The notes under the pieces: model-generated
Seen by the model: the letters and a program-made list of their open reading frames with translations, nothing else
Told to the model about the DNA's origin: nothing
The model's database searches: none
Assembly: GCF_012912135.1 (NCBI RefSeq)
Contig: NZ_QMEB01000032.1
Location: 1 to 34,522 of the forward strand
DNA from: Brasilonema bromeliae SPC951
Lineage (GTDB): Bacteria > Cyanobacteriota > Cyanobacteriia > Cyanobacteriales > Nostocaceae
Length of the DNA: 34,522 nucleotides
Direction of reading: 5' to 3'
Position numbers and translations under genes: made by a program
Part shown: one piece after another, positions 9,430 to 18,400 of the stretch
How positions within the stretch are numbered: position 1 is the first letter of the stretch
Layout of the letters: every line of letters starts with the position of its first letter

Positions 9430-10596
9430 ATGTTTGATAATACTCAAACACCACAAGCCGGGGCTATGCCTGCAACCTTTCCTGCTAGCATAAGTCCAGC
9501 AAGACGAGGTAAGCATAAAATTTACATAGGTATGGCACCCGGAGTAGGCAAAACCTACCGGATGCTGGAAGAAGCTCATGCACTCAAAGACGAAGGAATT
9601 GATGTTGTTATTGGGCTTTTAGAAACCCACGGACGCAAAGAAACAGGGCAAAAGGCAAACGGGTTAGAAATAATACCCCGTAAGGAAATTCCTCGCGGTG
9701 GATTAACTCTAACAGAAATGGATACGAATGCGATCATTGCTCGCTCACCTCAGTTAGCATTGATTGATGAATTAGCACATACAAATGTCCCAGGTTCCCT
9801 ACGAGAAAAACGCTACCAAGATGTAGAAGTCATTTTGGCATCAGGTATTGATGTCTACTCCACAATGAATATTCAGCATTTGGAGAGTCTCAATGATTTG
9901 GTAGCGCGAATTACTGGTGTGGTTGTGCGAGAACGGGTTCCTGACCGTATTTTAGAAGAAGCGGATGAGGTGGTAGTAATAGATGTTACACCAGAAACAC
10001 TGCAAGAACGCTTGTTAGAAGGCAAAATCTACGCGCCGCAAAAAATTCAACAATCACTAGATAACTTTTTCCAACGCCGTAACCTGATTGCCTTAAGAGA
10101 GTTAGCACTGCGGGAGGTAGCAGATAACGTTGAGGAAGATGCCGTTGCTTCCACTCCACAAGGTCAATTCTGTAACATTCACGAGCGAGTTTTGGTATGT
10201 GTATCCACTTATCCCAACTCAATCCAATTATTACGTCGGGGAGCGAGAATTGCGAGTTACATGAGTGCTCCTCTATTTACCATATATATTTCTCATCCAG
10301 AGCGCTTCCTGACTAAGGAGGAAAGTTTGCACATCGAAACTTGTGAAAAACTTTGCAAAGAATTTGACGGTACATTCATTCGTACCACTGGCACTGACGT
10401 AGCCAAGGCGATCGCACAAATCGCTGAACAATACCGTATCACTCAAATTGTGATTGGGGCAAGTCAGCGATCACGCTGGCAAATTCTCTTCAAAGGCGCT
10501 TTAACCCATAAATTGCTACGATTACTGAAAAACGTTGATTTACATATTATTTCCGCTGAGAAAAACAATACTCCCACTCGTTCAGCAATTGATTAA
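9430..10596 (+). CDS. kdpD: Truncated KdpD: N-terminal sensor and universal-stress domain only
   Basis: 388 residues against about 900 for enterobacterial KdpD. Residues about 25-235 are the KdpD N-terminal domain, with Walker A GMAPGVGKT at 34-42, LLETHGRKET and LIDELAHTNVPG. Residues about 250-375 form a universal-stress-protein-like domain (RVLVCVSTYPNS...QIVIGASQRSRW). The membrane segments, dimerisation helix with phospho-His, and ATPase domain are absent. The stop is clean, and short KdpD proteins are known from other cyanobacteria such as Anabaena, so this is a family form and not a local break. No kdpE is present. It may act by binding the pump, a separate kinase, or a nucleotide signal; this is inference. 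Confidence 0.9.
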   Translation: MFDNTQTPQAGAMPATFPASISPARRGKHKIYIGMAPGVGKTYRMLEEAHALKDEGIDVVIGLLETHGRKETGQKANGLEIIPRKEIPRGGLTLTEMDTNAIIARSPQLALIDELAHTNVPGSLREKRYQDVEVILASGIDVYSTMNIQHLESLNDLVARITGVVVRERVPDRILEEADEVVVIDVTPETLQERLLEGKIYAPQKIQQSLDNFFQRRNLIALRELALREVADNVEEDAVASTPQGQFCNIHERVLVCVSTYPNSIQLLRRGARIASYMSAPLFTIYISHPERFLTKEESLHIETCEKLCKEFDGTFIRTTGTDVAKAIAQIAEQYRITQIVIGASQRSRWQILFKGALTHKLLRLLKNVDLHIISAEKNNTPTRSAID

Positions 10597-10657
10597 AAAT
10601 AGTAACCACAAATACACAAGGGATATACGCGGATAATTTTGAGATAATTATCTGCGT

Positions 10658-10740
10658 ACCCTCCGGGTTCGGGGGTTCGCAATCGACGGGAACCGCCAAG
10701 ACTGCGACCCCCTCACCGCTCAGAGGGCGTCTACAACAAC
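10658..10740. repeat. GC-rich palindromic spacer repeat between kdpD and anmK
   Basis: GGGGGTTCGCA (10671-10681) and TGCGACCCCC (10703-10712) form long imperfect arms, followed by CCCTCACCGCTCAGAGGG. The piece CCCTCCGGGTTCG recurs near 21820. It could end kdp transcription but has no U-run, so it is listed as a dispersed repeat. Confidence 0.5.
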
Positions 10741-10759
10741 ATCAGCGGTTTAAAATCAA

Positions 10760-11917
10760 ATGACTCGTGTAATTGGTTTAATAAGTGGCACGTCTGTAGA
10801 TGGTATAGACGCCGCCTTGGTAGATATTTCTGGTACAGACTTGGATATCAAAATTGAGTTAGTGGCTGGTGCAACATATCCTTATCCAGCAGATTTGAGA
10901 GAACGCATTCTAGCAGTTTGTGCTGGTGTTGCGATTTCGATGGCAGAGTTGGCAGAATTGGATGATGCGATCGCTTGTACTTTTGCTCAAGCTGCACAAA
11001 ATATTCAAATTGGTCACCACAAGCCCACTCTAATTGGTTCTCATGGTCAAACAGTATATCATAAACCACCATCACAACCTATCACACCAATCGGGTATAG
11101 CTTGCAACTTGGGCGTGGTGAATCAATTGCCAATCAAACAGGTATAACAACGATTTCTAACTTTCGTGTAGCGGATATTGCTGCTGCTGGTCATGGTGCG
11201 CCCCTTGTACCACGTATCGATGCGGCTTTGCTCAGTCATCCTCAAGAAGAACGTTGTATTCAAAATATTGGTGGCATTGGTAATGTTACTTATATACCAG
11301 TCCGTCGTGACAACTGGCTAGAAAAAATTCGCGCCTGGGACACAGGACCAGGAAATAGTCTTTTGGATCTGGCGGTGGAGCATTTAACGGATGGTGCGAA
11401 AACTTATGATGAAAATGGTTCTTGGGCAGCGAGTGGTACTCCCTGTTCTCCCTTAGTAGAGCACTGGCTAAGCCTTGACTACTTTCATCTACCACCACCC
11501 AAATCCACAGGTCGAGAATTATTTGGTGTTGATTACCTGCATCAATGTTTACAAGACGCCGAAGCCTACCAACTCAGTCCAGCCGACTTACTGGCGACGC
11601 TTACGGAACTCACCGCAGCTTCAATTGTTCATAGTTACCGGACTTTTTTACCGCAAATGCCGCAGCGAGTGCTTTTGTGTGGCGGAGGTAGTCGCAATCT
11701 CTATCTCAAGCGTCGGTTACAGGTACTATTGGAACCTGTGCCAGTTGTTACCACAGATGAAGTTGGTTTGAGTGCTGATTTTAAAGAAGCAATAGCCTTT
11801 GCAGTTTTGGCATACTGGCGATCTATGGGTACTCCTGGTAACTTACCAACAGCAACCGGAGCGCGTCAAGAAGTACTGCTGGGTCAAATTCACTCACCGT
11901 TGGTTGTGAGCGCCTAA
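10760..11917 (+). CDS. anmK: Anhydro-N-acetylmuramic acid kinase (AnmK)
   Basis: 385 residues, close to the usual 370-390. It phosphorylates and opens 1,6-anhydro-MurNAc released from peptidoglycan, giving MurNAc-6-phosphate for recycling in the cytoplasm. The sequence begins with the phosphate-loop signature [15 protein letters not shown]. It continues with [45 protein letters not shown] and [12 protein letters not shown], all matching the family in order. The ATG at 10760 directly precedes the conserved N-terminus. It appears to be a single-gene unit; no murQ is visible nearby. Confidence 0.95.
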   Translation: MTRVIGLISGTSVDGIDAALVDISGTDLDIKIELVAGATYPYPADLRERILAVCAGVAISMAELAELDDAIACTFAQAAQNIQIGHHKPTLIGSHGQTVYHKPPSQPITPIGYSLQLGRGESIANQTGITTISNFRVADIAAAGHGAPLVPRIDAALLSHPQEERCIQNIGGIGNVTYIPVRRDNWLEKIRAWDTGPGNSLLDLAVEHLTDGAKTYDENGSWAASGTPCSPLVEHWLSLDYFHLPPPKSTGRELFGVDYLHQCLQDAEAYQLSPADLLATLTELTAASIVHSYRTFLPQMPQRVLLCGGGSRNLYLKRRLQVLLEPVPVVTTDEVGLSADFKEAIAFAVLAYWRSMGTPGNLPTATGARQEVLLGQIHSPLVVSA

Positions 11918-11945
11918 GGGACGCGATTACACGCCCTTCTTAAAA

Positions 11946-12035
11946 CAGTTATCAGTTATCAGTTATCAGTTATCAAGTTAAGAGGGGTCAAGAAATCGCT
12001 TCCTCTGTTTACTGTTCACTGTTCACTGTTCACTG
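11946..12035. repeat. Heptanucleotide tandem repeats between anmK and ffh
   Basis: About four GTTATCA units (11946-11975) and, after a gap, about four CTGTTCA/CTGTTTA units (12005-12035). These are the same two unit types as the arrays at 3876-3960 and 20828-20910. Confidence 0.75.
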
Positions 12036-12144
12036 TATTTGTAGCCCTTCTGACTGTATTCCAATACAGTCGAAGTGAAAAAACACTAAGCTGTATATAT
12101 GGCATAAAAACTCTGCTGACTAACTACCTGTAACTTAACTGATT

Positions 12145-13599
12145 ATGTTTGAAGCATTAGCTGACCGTTTAGAAGGTGCCTGGAAGAAACTCCGGGGTCA
12201 GGACAAAATCTCCCAATCGAATATTCAAGACGCTTTGCGCGAAGTGCGTCGTGCGCTGTTAGAAGCGGATGTTAATCTTCAGGTAGTTAAAGATTTTGTC
12301 ACCGAAGTTGAAACCAAGGCGCTGGGAGCGGAAGTCATTGCTGGCGTCCGACCTGACCAACAGTTCATCAAGATTGTCCACGATGAACTAGTGCAGGTGA
12401 TGGGGGAAGAGAATGTTCCTTTAGCACAAGCTGATCACTCTCCCACAGTTGTTCTGATGGCAGGGTTGCAGGGTACTGGGAAAACGACTGCTACTGCCAA
12501 GTTAGCCTTGCATCTACGTAAATTAGAACGCAGCTGCTTAATGGTGGCGACGGACGTGTATCGTCCAGCGGCTATTGACCAATTGATCACACTAGGTAAG
12601 CAAATTGACGTGCCAGTGTTTGAACTCGGATCTGATGCTGATCCAGTTGAGATTGCACGGCAGGGCGTGGAACGCGCCAAAGCAGAAGGGGTTGACACAG
12701 TTATTATTGATACTGCTGGTCGGTTACAAATTGACCAAGACATGATGGCGGAGTTAGCCCAGATCAAAAAAACTGTCCAACCCGATGAAACTCTTTTGGT
12801 GGTAGACTCCATGACGGGTCAAGAAGCCGCCAATCTCACCCGTACTTTCCACGAAAAAATTGGGATTACGGGTGCAATTCTTACCAAGTTGGATGGTGAT
12901 AGCCGGGGTGGGGCAGCACTTTCTGTGCGGCATATCTCAGGAGCACCCATTAAGTTTGTCGGTGTGGGTGAAAAGGTTGAAGCTTTACAACCGTTTTATC
13001 CTGACCGTATGGCATCGCGCATTTTGGGCATGGGCGATGTTCTGACCTTGGTAGAAAAGGCTCAAGAAGAAATTGACCTTGCTGATGCTGAGAAAATGCA
13101 GGAGAAAATCCTGTCAGCGAACTTCGACTTTACCGATTTTCTCAAGCAAATGCGCCTACTCAAGAACATGGGTTCACTGGGTGGTATAATTAAGCTCATC
13201 CCTGGGATGAACAAGCTAACAGATGACCAACTTAAGCACGGAGAAACCCAGCTTAAGCGCTGTGAAGCGATGATTAATTCCATGACGCGTCAAGAGCGCC
13301 AGAACCCCGATTTGTTGGCAAGTTCTCCTAGTAGACGGCGACGCATTGCGAATGGAGCGGGTTATAAAGAGACAGACGTTAGTAAACTGGTCAGTGACTT
13401 CCAAAGAATGCGCAATATGATGCAGCAAATGGGTCAAGGGCAGTTCGCTGGTATGCCAGGAATGTTTGGTGGAATGGGTGGTCCGGCTGCTGCTGGTAAC
13501 AGTCCAGCTGCCCCTGGTTGGCGGGGTTACAATAGCGGCGCTGGCTCGAAAAAGAAGCCGAAGAAAGACAAAAAGAAGAAAGGCTTCGGTACGCTTTAG
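12145..13599 (+). CDS. ffh: Signal recognition particle protein (Ffh/SRP54)
   Basis: 484 residues. Ffh binds SRP RNA and signal peptides and delivers ribosomes to the membrane via FtsY. The N domain covers about 1-90 (MFEALADRLEGAWKKLRG). The G domain has GLQGTGKTTATAKLA near 108-122, DVYRPAAIDQL, DTAGRLQID and TKLDGDSRGGAA. The M domain follows, from about 325 (LSANFDFTDFLKQM), with methionine-rich segments and the RNA-binding SPSRRRRIANGAG. A glycine/methionine-rich stretch and a lysine-rich tail (KKKPKKDKKKKGF) end the protein, as in other cyanobacteria. An ATG at 12145 gives the normal N-terminus. Confidence 0.97.
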   Translation: MFEALADRLEGAWKKLRGQDKISQSNIQDALREVRRALLEADVNLQVVKDFVTEVETKALGAEVIAGVRPDQQFIKIVHDELVQVMGEENVPLAQADHSPTVVLMAGLQGTGKTTATAKLALHLRKLERSCLMVATDVYRPAAIDQLITLGKQIDVPVFELGSDADPVEIARQGVERAKAEGVDTVIIDTAGRLQIDQDMMAELAQIKKTVQPDETLLVVDSMTGQEAANLTRTFHEKIGITGAILTKLDGDSRGGAALSVRHISGAPIKFVGVGEKVEALQPFYPDRMASRILGMGDVLTLVEKAQEEIDLADAEKMQEKILSANFDFTDFLKQMRLLKNMGSLGGIIKLIPGMNKLTDDQLKHGETQLKRCEAMINSMTRQERQNPDLLASSPSRRRRIANGAGYKETDVSKLVSDFQRMRNMMQQMGQGQFAGMPGMFGGMGGPAAAGNSPAAPGWRGYNSGAGSKKKPKKDKKKKGFGTL

Positions 13600-13688
13600 C
13601 CACTCATGAGTGGTTAGCCGCAATTCACAAATAACAAACAGCTACTAACACCTAAGACTTGGCAAATGCTAAAATAGGCATTTTAGCA
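13600..13688. terminator. Hairpins after ffh
   Basis: Directly after the stop, CCACTCATGAGTGG (13600-13613) is a perfect palindrome. A second hairpin, TGCTAAAA-TAGGCA-TTTTAGCA, lies at 13667-13688. One may end ffh transcription; neither has a long U-run, and the second could instead be part of the rpsP promoter region. Confidence 0.35.
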
Positions 13689-13838
13689 CCAGAAGTAAAA
13701 CTGCCTACCCAAGGGGACAGCTTTCAACAGGAATAACATTGCCTTTGGAACTGTCTTCAGGAAACTTCACGCTCACCTAACTTGCCAATAAACTAACTGC
13801 AAACAGATTCCTAAAAACAGGAGAATGATTTCTTAACC

Positions 13839-14099
13839 ATGATTAAACTGCGCCTGAAGCGATACGGTAAGAAGGGAGAACCAAGTTACCGCATAATCGC
13901 AATCAACAACCTCGCTCGCCGCGATGGTCGTCCGTTGGAAGAACTGGGTTTTTATAACCCCAGAACTGATGAAGTACGACTGGATGTTCCCGGAATCGTC
14001 AAGCGACTACAACAAGGCGCTCAACCGACTGATACCGTACGTCACATCCTGCAAAAAGCCAATGTCTTTGAACAGGTCAGTGGAAAAGCCTCAACATAA
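13839..14099 (+). CDS. rpsP: 30S ribosomal protein S16
   Basis: 86 residues, the normal size. The N-terminus [19 protein letters not shown] and the following VDSRARR-like [20 protein letters not shown] are the S16 signature. S16 binds 16S rRNA early in small-subunit assembly. An ACAGGAG motif lies about 14 bases before the ATG, somewhat far. The 3' end overlaps the start of the KH-domain gene by 38 bases in another frame, so the two are probably co-translated. Confidence 0.97.
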   Translation: MIKLRLKRYGKKGEPSYRIIAINNLARRDGRPLEELGFYNPRTDEVRLDVPGIVKRLQQGAQPTDTVRHILQKANVFEQVSGKAST

Positions 14100-14493
14100 A
14101 ATCGGAACAAAATCCCCCACAACCAGTCCAGACTACGTTGGACTGGTACGGTTTCTGATGCAACCGTTTTTAGATTCTCCTGAGTCTTTAAGCATCGATT
14201 GTGAAATGTCTAACACCCTCAACCGTGCTTGGATTCGCATTGCCTTTGAAAGCTTAGATAAGGGAAAAGTATTTGGTCGAGGTGGACGTAATATTCAAGC
14301 GATTCGCACTGTGATTACTGCAGCAGCTCAAACAGCTGGACACTCAGTATACCTGGACATCTATGGCAGCAGTGCTGGTAATCGGGATGACTCATCTTTT
14401 GAAGAAGACAGGGAAGAACGATTACCGCCACCAAAACCCAGAGAAAAACGTGGAAACGAACATAAACCTATTGCTAGAATACGCTCCCACTAG
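14062..14493 (+). CDS. KH-domain RNA-binding protein (KhpA/YlqC-like)
   Basis: 143 residues from the ATG at 14062 ([13 protein letters not shown]). Residues about 25-100 are a KH domain, with [32 protein letters not shown] (the GxxG loop within RGGRN) and HSVYLDIYG. The last 35 residues are charged and low in complexity. The rpsP-KH pair is widespread; the KH protein is an RNA-binding regulator or ribosome-assembly factor. The frame is open upstream to 13924, but those residues come from the rpsP gene read out of frame and do not look like KH protein. A GTG at 14080 is an alternative start. Confidence 0.9.
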   Translation: MSLNRSVEKPQHKIGTKSPTTSPDYVGLVRFLMQPFLDSPESLSIDCEMSNTLNRAWIRIAFESLDKGKVFGRGGRNIQAIRTVITAAAQTAGHSVYLDIYGSSAGNRDDSSFEEDREERLPPPKPREKRGNEHKPIARIRSH

Positions 14494-14886
14494 ATTTCAC
14501 ACAAAGTCCGTAACAAAAGGTTAAAAGGTGAATACCAGCACTCAGTAACTAGTCAACCGCAGCTTTTATCGACTTAGGAAATTCAAGTCAAAGTTTGTAC
14601 CGAAGTGCGATCATAGTAGAAAAGCTAGCATTTCAAAAAAAACCCGGTTAGCAATAGCTTGGTTTGGCACAGTTGCAAGCTTCATTTGATTCGGTCTACC
14701 CCAAAGCGTCAAAGGTGTTGTGTAAGCGCCGAGCATGATTGCTACCATCTTACGCCTACTCGGTTGAGTCTAGCACTCGTAAACTAAGTAAAGCGCTCAC
14801 ACCATAAGTCAGAAAATAAAAAGCAGCGGTTGACTACGTTTTTAGATGATACTTAGAGAATCTCTGTAAGGAGGTGAAACCAGGGA
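14494..14886. other. 393-bp spacer upstream of rpsU, no gene seen
   Basis: No open frame with family similarity, tRNA or clear terminator was found here. It should contain the rpsU promoter and a possible leader. A perfect Shine-Dalgarno for rpsU is at 14868-14876 (AAGGAGGTG). Confidence 0.5.
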
Positions 14887-15063
14887 GTGGCTGAAGTCCG
14901 TTTGGGTGAAGATGAGTCAATTGACTCAGCATTAAGGCGTTTTAAAAAGAAAATTCAAAAAGCCGGAATTTTATCCGAGGTCAAGCGCCGAGAAAGATAC
15001 GAAAAACCCAGTCTGCGCCGTAAGCGCAAAGCGGAAGCCGCACGCAAAGGTGGTCGCTTCTAA
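14887..15063 (+). CDS. rpsU: 30S ribosomal protein S21
   Basis: 58 residues beginning at GTG, ten bases after a perfect AAGGAGGTG. The sequence reads [19 protein letters not shown], then [21 protein letters not shown] and a strongly basic tail ending RKGGRF. This matches S21 over its whole length, including the basic C-terminus. S21 sits near the anti-Shine-Dalgarno end of 16S rRNA and helps initiation. The gene is easily missed because it is short and uses GTG. A hairpin at 15152-15191 may end it. Confidence 0.95.
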   Translation: MAEVRLGEDESIDSALRRFKKKIQKAGILSEVKRRERYEKPSLRRKRKAEAARKGGRF

Positions 15064-15151
15064 ATCAAAGTCATATCTTTGATGATGGCGGTTAACCAAT
15101 GCCAGCTAGCTATTTACGTTAAGGTTTGAAAGTTGTTGTAGAGCAAACTCA

Positions 15152-15191
15152 GGGAAAGTAGAGCAGCGATTTTACCTGCCTCTACTTTTCC
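15152..15191 (+). terminator. Likely rpsU terminator hairpin
   Basis: GGGAAAGTAGAG (15152-15163) pairs with CTCTACTTTTCC (15180-15191), with one G-T pair and a 16-base loop. It lies 90 bases after the rpsU stop. There is only a short U-run, inside the right arm, so the call is moderate. Confidence 0.45.
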
Positions 15192-15309
15192 TAACCAAGT
15201 CCGATTTCAACGCCAATGTTCTTAACATCAACTAAACAACAAAATTGTTTGAATTGTTTAGTTCAATTAAAGTCTGTGAAGTCTTTTCCTAATTTTGAAT
15301 TCTGAATTT

Positions 15310-16266
15310 ATGATGTCAGGTGCCTTAACGATTGAACTGCCGAATCTTCCAAGTGCGATCGCACTAGCAGGAGAGGGGGAAGAAAATCTCAAAACTTTGG
15401 CACAACAAACAGGAGCCAATATAGTTCTGCGGGGACAAGAACTGTATATTTCTGGCACAGAAAAGCAAGTGGATTTGGCGAGTCGATTAGTGCGATCGCT
15501 TGAAGACCTTTGGGGCAAAGGCAACAATATTTCTAGTACAGATATATTAACAGCTCGCCAAGCCTTGGACACTCATCGTGAAGGGGAACTGCTAGATTTA
15601 CAGCGGGACATCATTGCTAGAACGCGTAAAAGTGAGGAAGTCCGCGCCAAAACCTTCCGACAACGACAGTATATCGAAGCACTACGCAAACGGGATTTAA
15701 CTTTTTGCACTGGTCCAGCCGGTACTGGTAAGACTTTCCTCGCAGTCGTCGTCGCTGTACAAGCACTTCTGGCGAACCAATTTGAACGGCTGATTCTCAC
15801 TCGTCCTGCTGTCGAAGCTGGCGAAAGACTTGGTTTTTTACCAGGAGATTTGCAGCAGAAAGTGAATCCCTATTTGCGTCCACTCTACGATGCTATCAAC
15901 GAATTTATTGATCCAGAAAAAGTTCCATCACTGATGGAAAGAGGCGTCATTGAAGTTGCTCCTTTAGCGTATATGCGGGGACGGACTCTCAACAACGCTT
16001 TTGTCATTGTTGATGAAGCTCAAAACACCACACCAGCTCAAATGAAAATGGTTTTGACTCGTTTGGGTTTCCGTTCCCGTATGGTGATTACAGGTGACAT
16101 CACACAAACCGACTTACCAACCAACCAACAATCTGGATTAACGGTAGCTATACAAATTTTAAAACACGTAGAAGGCATAGCTTTTTGCGAATTCTCTCAA
16201 AAAGATGTTGTGCGCCATCCTCTTGTTCAGCGTATAGTCGCTGCATACGAACAACATGAAAAATAG
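15310..16266 (+). CDS. PhoH-family ATPase (PhoH-like, YbeZ type)
   Basis: 318 residues from the ATG at 15310; a TTG at 15295 is also in frame but less likely. An N-terminal KH-like segment (ANIVLRGQELYISG) precedes the P-loop ATPase core. The core has Walker A CTGPAGTGKTFLAV near residues 133-146, the TRPAVEAGERLGFLPGD signature, and Walker B FVIVDEAQN near 230. PhoH/YbeZ proteins are cytoplasmic ATPases or helicases linked to RNA metabolism; they are usually next to ybeY, which is not seen here. It is near rpsU and the rpsP-KH pair, which fits an RNA-related role. Confidence 0.93.
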   Translation: MMSGALTIELPNLPSAIALAGEGEENLKTLAQQTGANIVLRGQELYISGTEKQVDLASRLVRSLEDLWGKGNNISSTDILTARQALDTHREGELLDLQRDIIARTRKSEEVRAKTFRQRQYIEALRKRDLTFCTGPAGTGKTFLAVVVAVQALLANQFERLILTRPAVEAGERLGFLPGDLQQKVNPYLRPLYDAINEFIDPEKVPSLMERGVIEVAPLAYMRGRTLNNAFVIVDEAQNTTPAQMKMVLTRLGFRSRMVITGDITQTDLPTNQQSGLTVAIQILKHVEGIAFCEFSQKDVVRHPLVQRIVAAYEQHEK

Positions 16267-16281
16267 TCCCGAGTCATGAAA

Positions 16282-16317
16282 AAATGACAAATGACAAATG
16301 ACTAATGACACATGACT
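16282..16317. repeat. ATGACAA heptamer repeats before the ChuX/HutX-like gene
   Basis: About five units of ATGACAA-type (ATGACAA, ATGACTA, ATGACAC). The array runs into the next gene, whose ATG is part of the last repeat unit. Confidence 0.65.
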
Positions 16318-16716
16318 AAAACACTAAAAGAATTTTTGGAAGCTTGTGAAACTCTGGGAACACTGCGTCTGATTGTCACAAGCAGTGCTGCTGTTTTGGA
16401 AGCACGCGGTAGAGTGGAAAAGCTGTTTTATGCAGAACTCCCAAAAGGTAAGTACGCGAACATGCACACTGAAGGTTTTGAATTTCACTTGAATATGGAT
16501 AAAATTACGCAGGTGAAATTTGAAACGGGTGAAGCGAAGCGAGGTAACTTTACCACCTATGCCATTCGGTTTTTGGATGACAAACAAGAGCCAGCTTTGA
16601 GTTTGTTTCTACAATGGGGTAAACCAGGAGAATACGAACCTGGACAAGTGGAGGCTTGGCAGACTTTACGGGAGCAATATGGAGAACTCTGGGAACCTGC
16701 ACCAGCAGAGATTTGA
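16312..16716 (+). CDS. ChuX/HutX-family heme-like ligand-binding protein
   Basis: 134 residues, cytoplasmic, no signal peptide. The pattern LGTLRLIVTSSAAVLEARGRV, then NMHTEGFEFHLNMDKITQVKFETG, FLDDKQEPALSLFLQWG and QVEAWQTLREQYG follows the ChuX/HutX fold, which binds heme or related tetrapyrroles inside the cell. The assignment rests on overall pattern, since heme ligands cannot be read directly. No heme transport genes are nearby, so a storage or trafficking role is a guess. Its start codon lies within a heptamer repeat, so the translation start region looks recently rebuilt. It ends shortly before a strong bidirectional terminator. Confidence 0.7.
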   Translation: MTKTLKEFLEACETLGTLRLIVTSSAAVLEARGRVEKLFYAELPKGKYANMHTEGFEFHLNMDKITQVKFETGEAKRGNFTTYAIRFLDDKQEPALSLFLQWGKPGEYEPGQVEAWQTLREQYGELWEPAPAEI

Positions 16717-16745
16717 TGAGAATTAACTCATCCCACGGTTATGTT

Positions 16746-16783
16746 AAACCCCGCAGGGTTTCAACCAAAGACTTGCGGGGTTT
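16746..16783. terminator. Bidirectional terminator between convergent genes
   Basis: AAACCCCGCA (16746-16755) and TGCGGGGTTT (16774-16783) are perfect 10-base arms. A run of A precedes and T follows inside the arms, which suits both strands. It separates the plus-strand ChuX/HutX-like gene from the minus-strand V4R-like gene. Confidence 0.75.
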
Positions 16784-16820
16784 GCCATTTACGACTCCTT
16801 AATTGACAAGTGTCTTATGT

Positions 16821-17330
16821 TTAAGCTATAATAGAAAACTGCATAACATCATGATTACTACCACGCAAAACAGACTCAATTTGTTTTCCGTGCAAGCGCT
16901 TCTTCAAAAAAGCTTCTAAAAAGCCTTGAATAACGCCTAAAGTATAGCTGCAGTTTCGTAATGATCCCTCTGCTTCACCAGCAGAACAAAAAGTTTCTTT
17001 GGCATAGACTTTGTAAATGTCTCCTTCTAGTTCTATCTTGTCGATCAGGCACAAGCGAGTTCCCTCTTTGCCCAGAACCAAATTAATCTTGTATTGGATT
17101 TGTTCAAGAGACAATATTGCTTCATTGCCAACTAAATTTAAGTCTCTAGCCAAATTTTTGCCTTGATTGCGACCAGCAGATATCATTGCGATACCAGCGG
17201 TTTTGTCACCTAAAGTTTCTTCGATACCAACAAGAATTGCTTTCAAAAAGATTATACTGCTAAAATCACCAAGTTCTGGACGCAAATGCCCCATTTTATG
17301 ACTTATAAAAGTCTGTTCACTTGATATCAT
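16821..17330 (-). CDS. V4R-like protein A (GTPase/Roadblock cluster)
   Basis: 169 residues, good Shine-Dalgarno (AAAGGAAAGG). The core is LRPELGDFSSIIFLKAILVG, SAGRNQGKNLA, LGKEGTRLCLIDKI, then ETFCSAGE and CSYTLGVIQGFLEAFL, ending QFSI. The pattern of an N-terminal helical part, a Cys-x(n)-Cys followed by YTLGVxxGFLE, and a final beta strand fits the V4R (4-vinyl reductase-like) small-ligand-binding superfamily, though the terminal V4R cysteine is absent. Similar proteins are often named hydrocarbon-binding or conserved hypothetical. It is closely related to protein B and more distantly to protein C in this cluster. It is the last gene of the same-strand set. Ligand and function are unknown. 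Confidence 0.72.
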   Translation of the reverse strand: MISSEQTFISHKMGHLRPELGDFSSIIFLKAILVGIEETLGDKTAGIAMISAGRNQGKNLARDLNLVGNEAILSLEQIQYKINLVLGKEGTRLCLIDKIELEGDIYKVYAKETFCSAGEAEGSLRNCSYTLGVIQGFLEAFLKKRLHGKQIESVLRGSNHDVMQFSIIA

Positions 17331-17608
17331 CTTTTCCTTTCCTTTGTCTGTTGAGTTTATCTAGAATTCGTTTTACGGTAGAAATTAGTCTTAAGTTTCC
17401 CTGTAATTATTGTCAGAGTTTTGTCATATCTAACTCAGTTTGTCTGGTTTTTTCCCTGAAAATATAGCGTTTACCGGTTTCAGCTATCGAATGATGGTAA
17501 GTGTAATCCCATCACTCTATTTTTGTCATAGTTTAAGTTGCATTTGGTGTTTGAATTTTGCATTTCCATGCAAAATTTCAAATCTACAATCCATGCATTG
17601 GTTGACCT

Positions 17609-17986
17609 TTAACCCAATAGGGATGTTATTTTAGCAACAGCCCGTTTGATTTCTAGAAACAATAAGCCTTGCTTGACAGAGGCATGAGCGAGAACCAATA
17701 AAATTGCATCACCACAGCTAACCAACACGCCATAGCCTTTCTCACCTTCAACGAAGATACGATCAATATTACCGCGAACGAGTTCGTGTCCTATTTGTTC
17801 GCTCAACGAGAGCATAGATGCAGATATGGCAGCAGTGCGCCCTTCATTCATTCCTGGTGGTAACACAGAAGCCAAAGCTAAGCCATCAGGAGTTGCCAAG
17901 ATTGCACCCTGAACCCCTGTGCTGTTTGAGACAAAATTTTGCAGCTCGTCTTGTAGCATGGAAACGTGAATCCTAACTCTTTCCAT
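17609..17986 (-). CDS. Roadblock/LC7-domain protein 1
   Basis: 125 residues. Nearly the whole length is one Roadblock/LC7 domain: LQNFVSNSTGVQGAILATPDG, then a helix with LSLSEQIGHELVRGNIDRIFVEGEKGYGVLVS, then ILLVLAHASVKQGLLFLEIKRAV. Roadblock proteins such as MglB bind small Ras-like GTPases and can act as GTPase-activating or scaffold partners. It sits between V4R-like proteins A and B, 278 bases from A and 414 bases from B. It is clearly paralogous to Roadblock 2 at 20924-21298. No Shine-Dalgarno is obvious. The link to the cluster GTPase is inferred from context. Confidence 0.9.
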   Translation of the reverse strand: MERVRIHVSMLQDELQNFVSNSTGVQGAILATPDGLALASVLPPGMNEGRTAAISASMLSLSEQIGHELVRGNIDRIFVEGEKGYGVLVSCGDAILLVLAHASVKQGLLFLEIKRAVAKITSLLG

Positions 17987-18400
17987 TGTGAGTGAGGGTG
18001 TTTTAGTACTTTTTACAGATGTCGCTATTATAGTAAATCGCTATACCTACAATAGTATTAATTAAGTAGGCGTCATGAACTGCGTACACCAGCACGCATG
18101 AAAAATTTTCTCATCTCCCCCTGCTCAAAGCTCCCTGCTCCCTTGCTTTTTCGAGTCAGATGGGTGTAAATAAACAGAACTATATTGCAATCGGCAAAGG
18201 GGCAGGGAAAAGGGGAAAACCTTTAACCTTTTCTCTTTGCGCTGACAAAACGTTATATACTTCGCTAAAATTAGTGCCAACCTACTCGGAGATCATTTAT
18301 AAAGTAAATCTTATCTGAGGAGGGTTTTCCTCCGGGAGAAACTGTCCCTCCTATTGTAGCACAAGCGCTTGAAAAAAAATTTTGTGAGTCTTCTTAGCTC
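17987..18400. other. Spacer between V4R-like B and Roadblock 1
   Basis: 414 bases with no gene seen. It holds imperfect hairpins (GGAGGGTTTTCCTCC near 18318-18334; GAAAAGG/CCTTTTC near 18210-18232) and CTCCCTGCTCCC-type low-complexity sequence. The Roadblock 1 promoter should lie here, with possible termination of the V4R-like B transcript. Confidence 0.4.

Noticed and set aside
10658-10740. tRNA-like or riboswitch fold before anmK
   Set aside because: The arms fit a GC-rich palindromic repeat; no TTC loop, anticodon arm or known riboswitch core was seen.
13924-14061. N-terminal extension of the KH protein
   Set aside because: These codons overlap rpsP in another frame and show no KH-family sequence; ATG 14062 is the better start.
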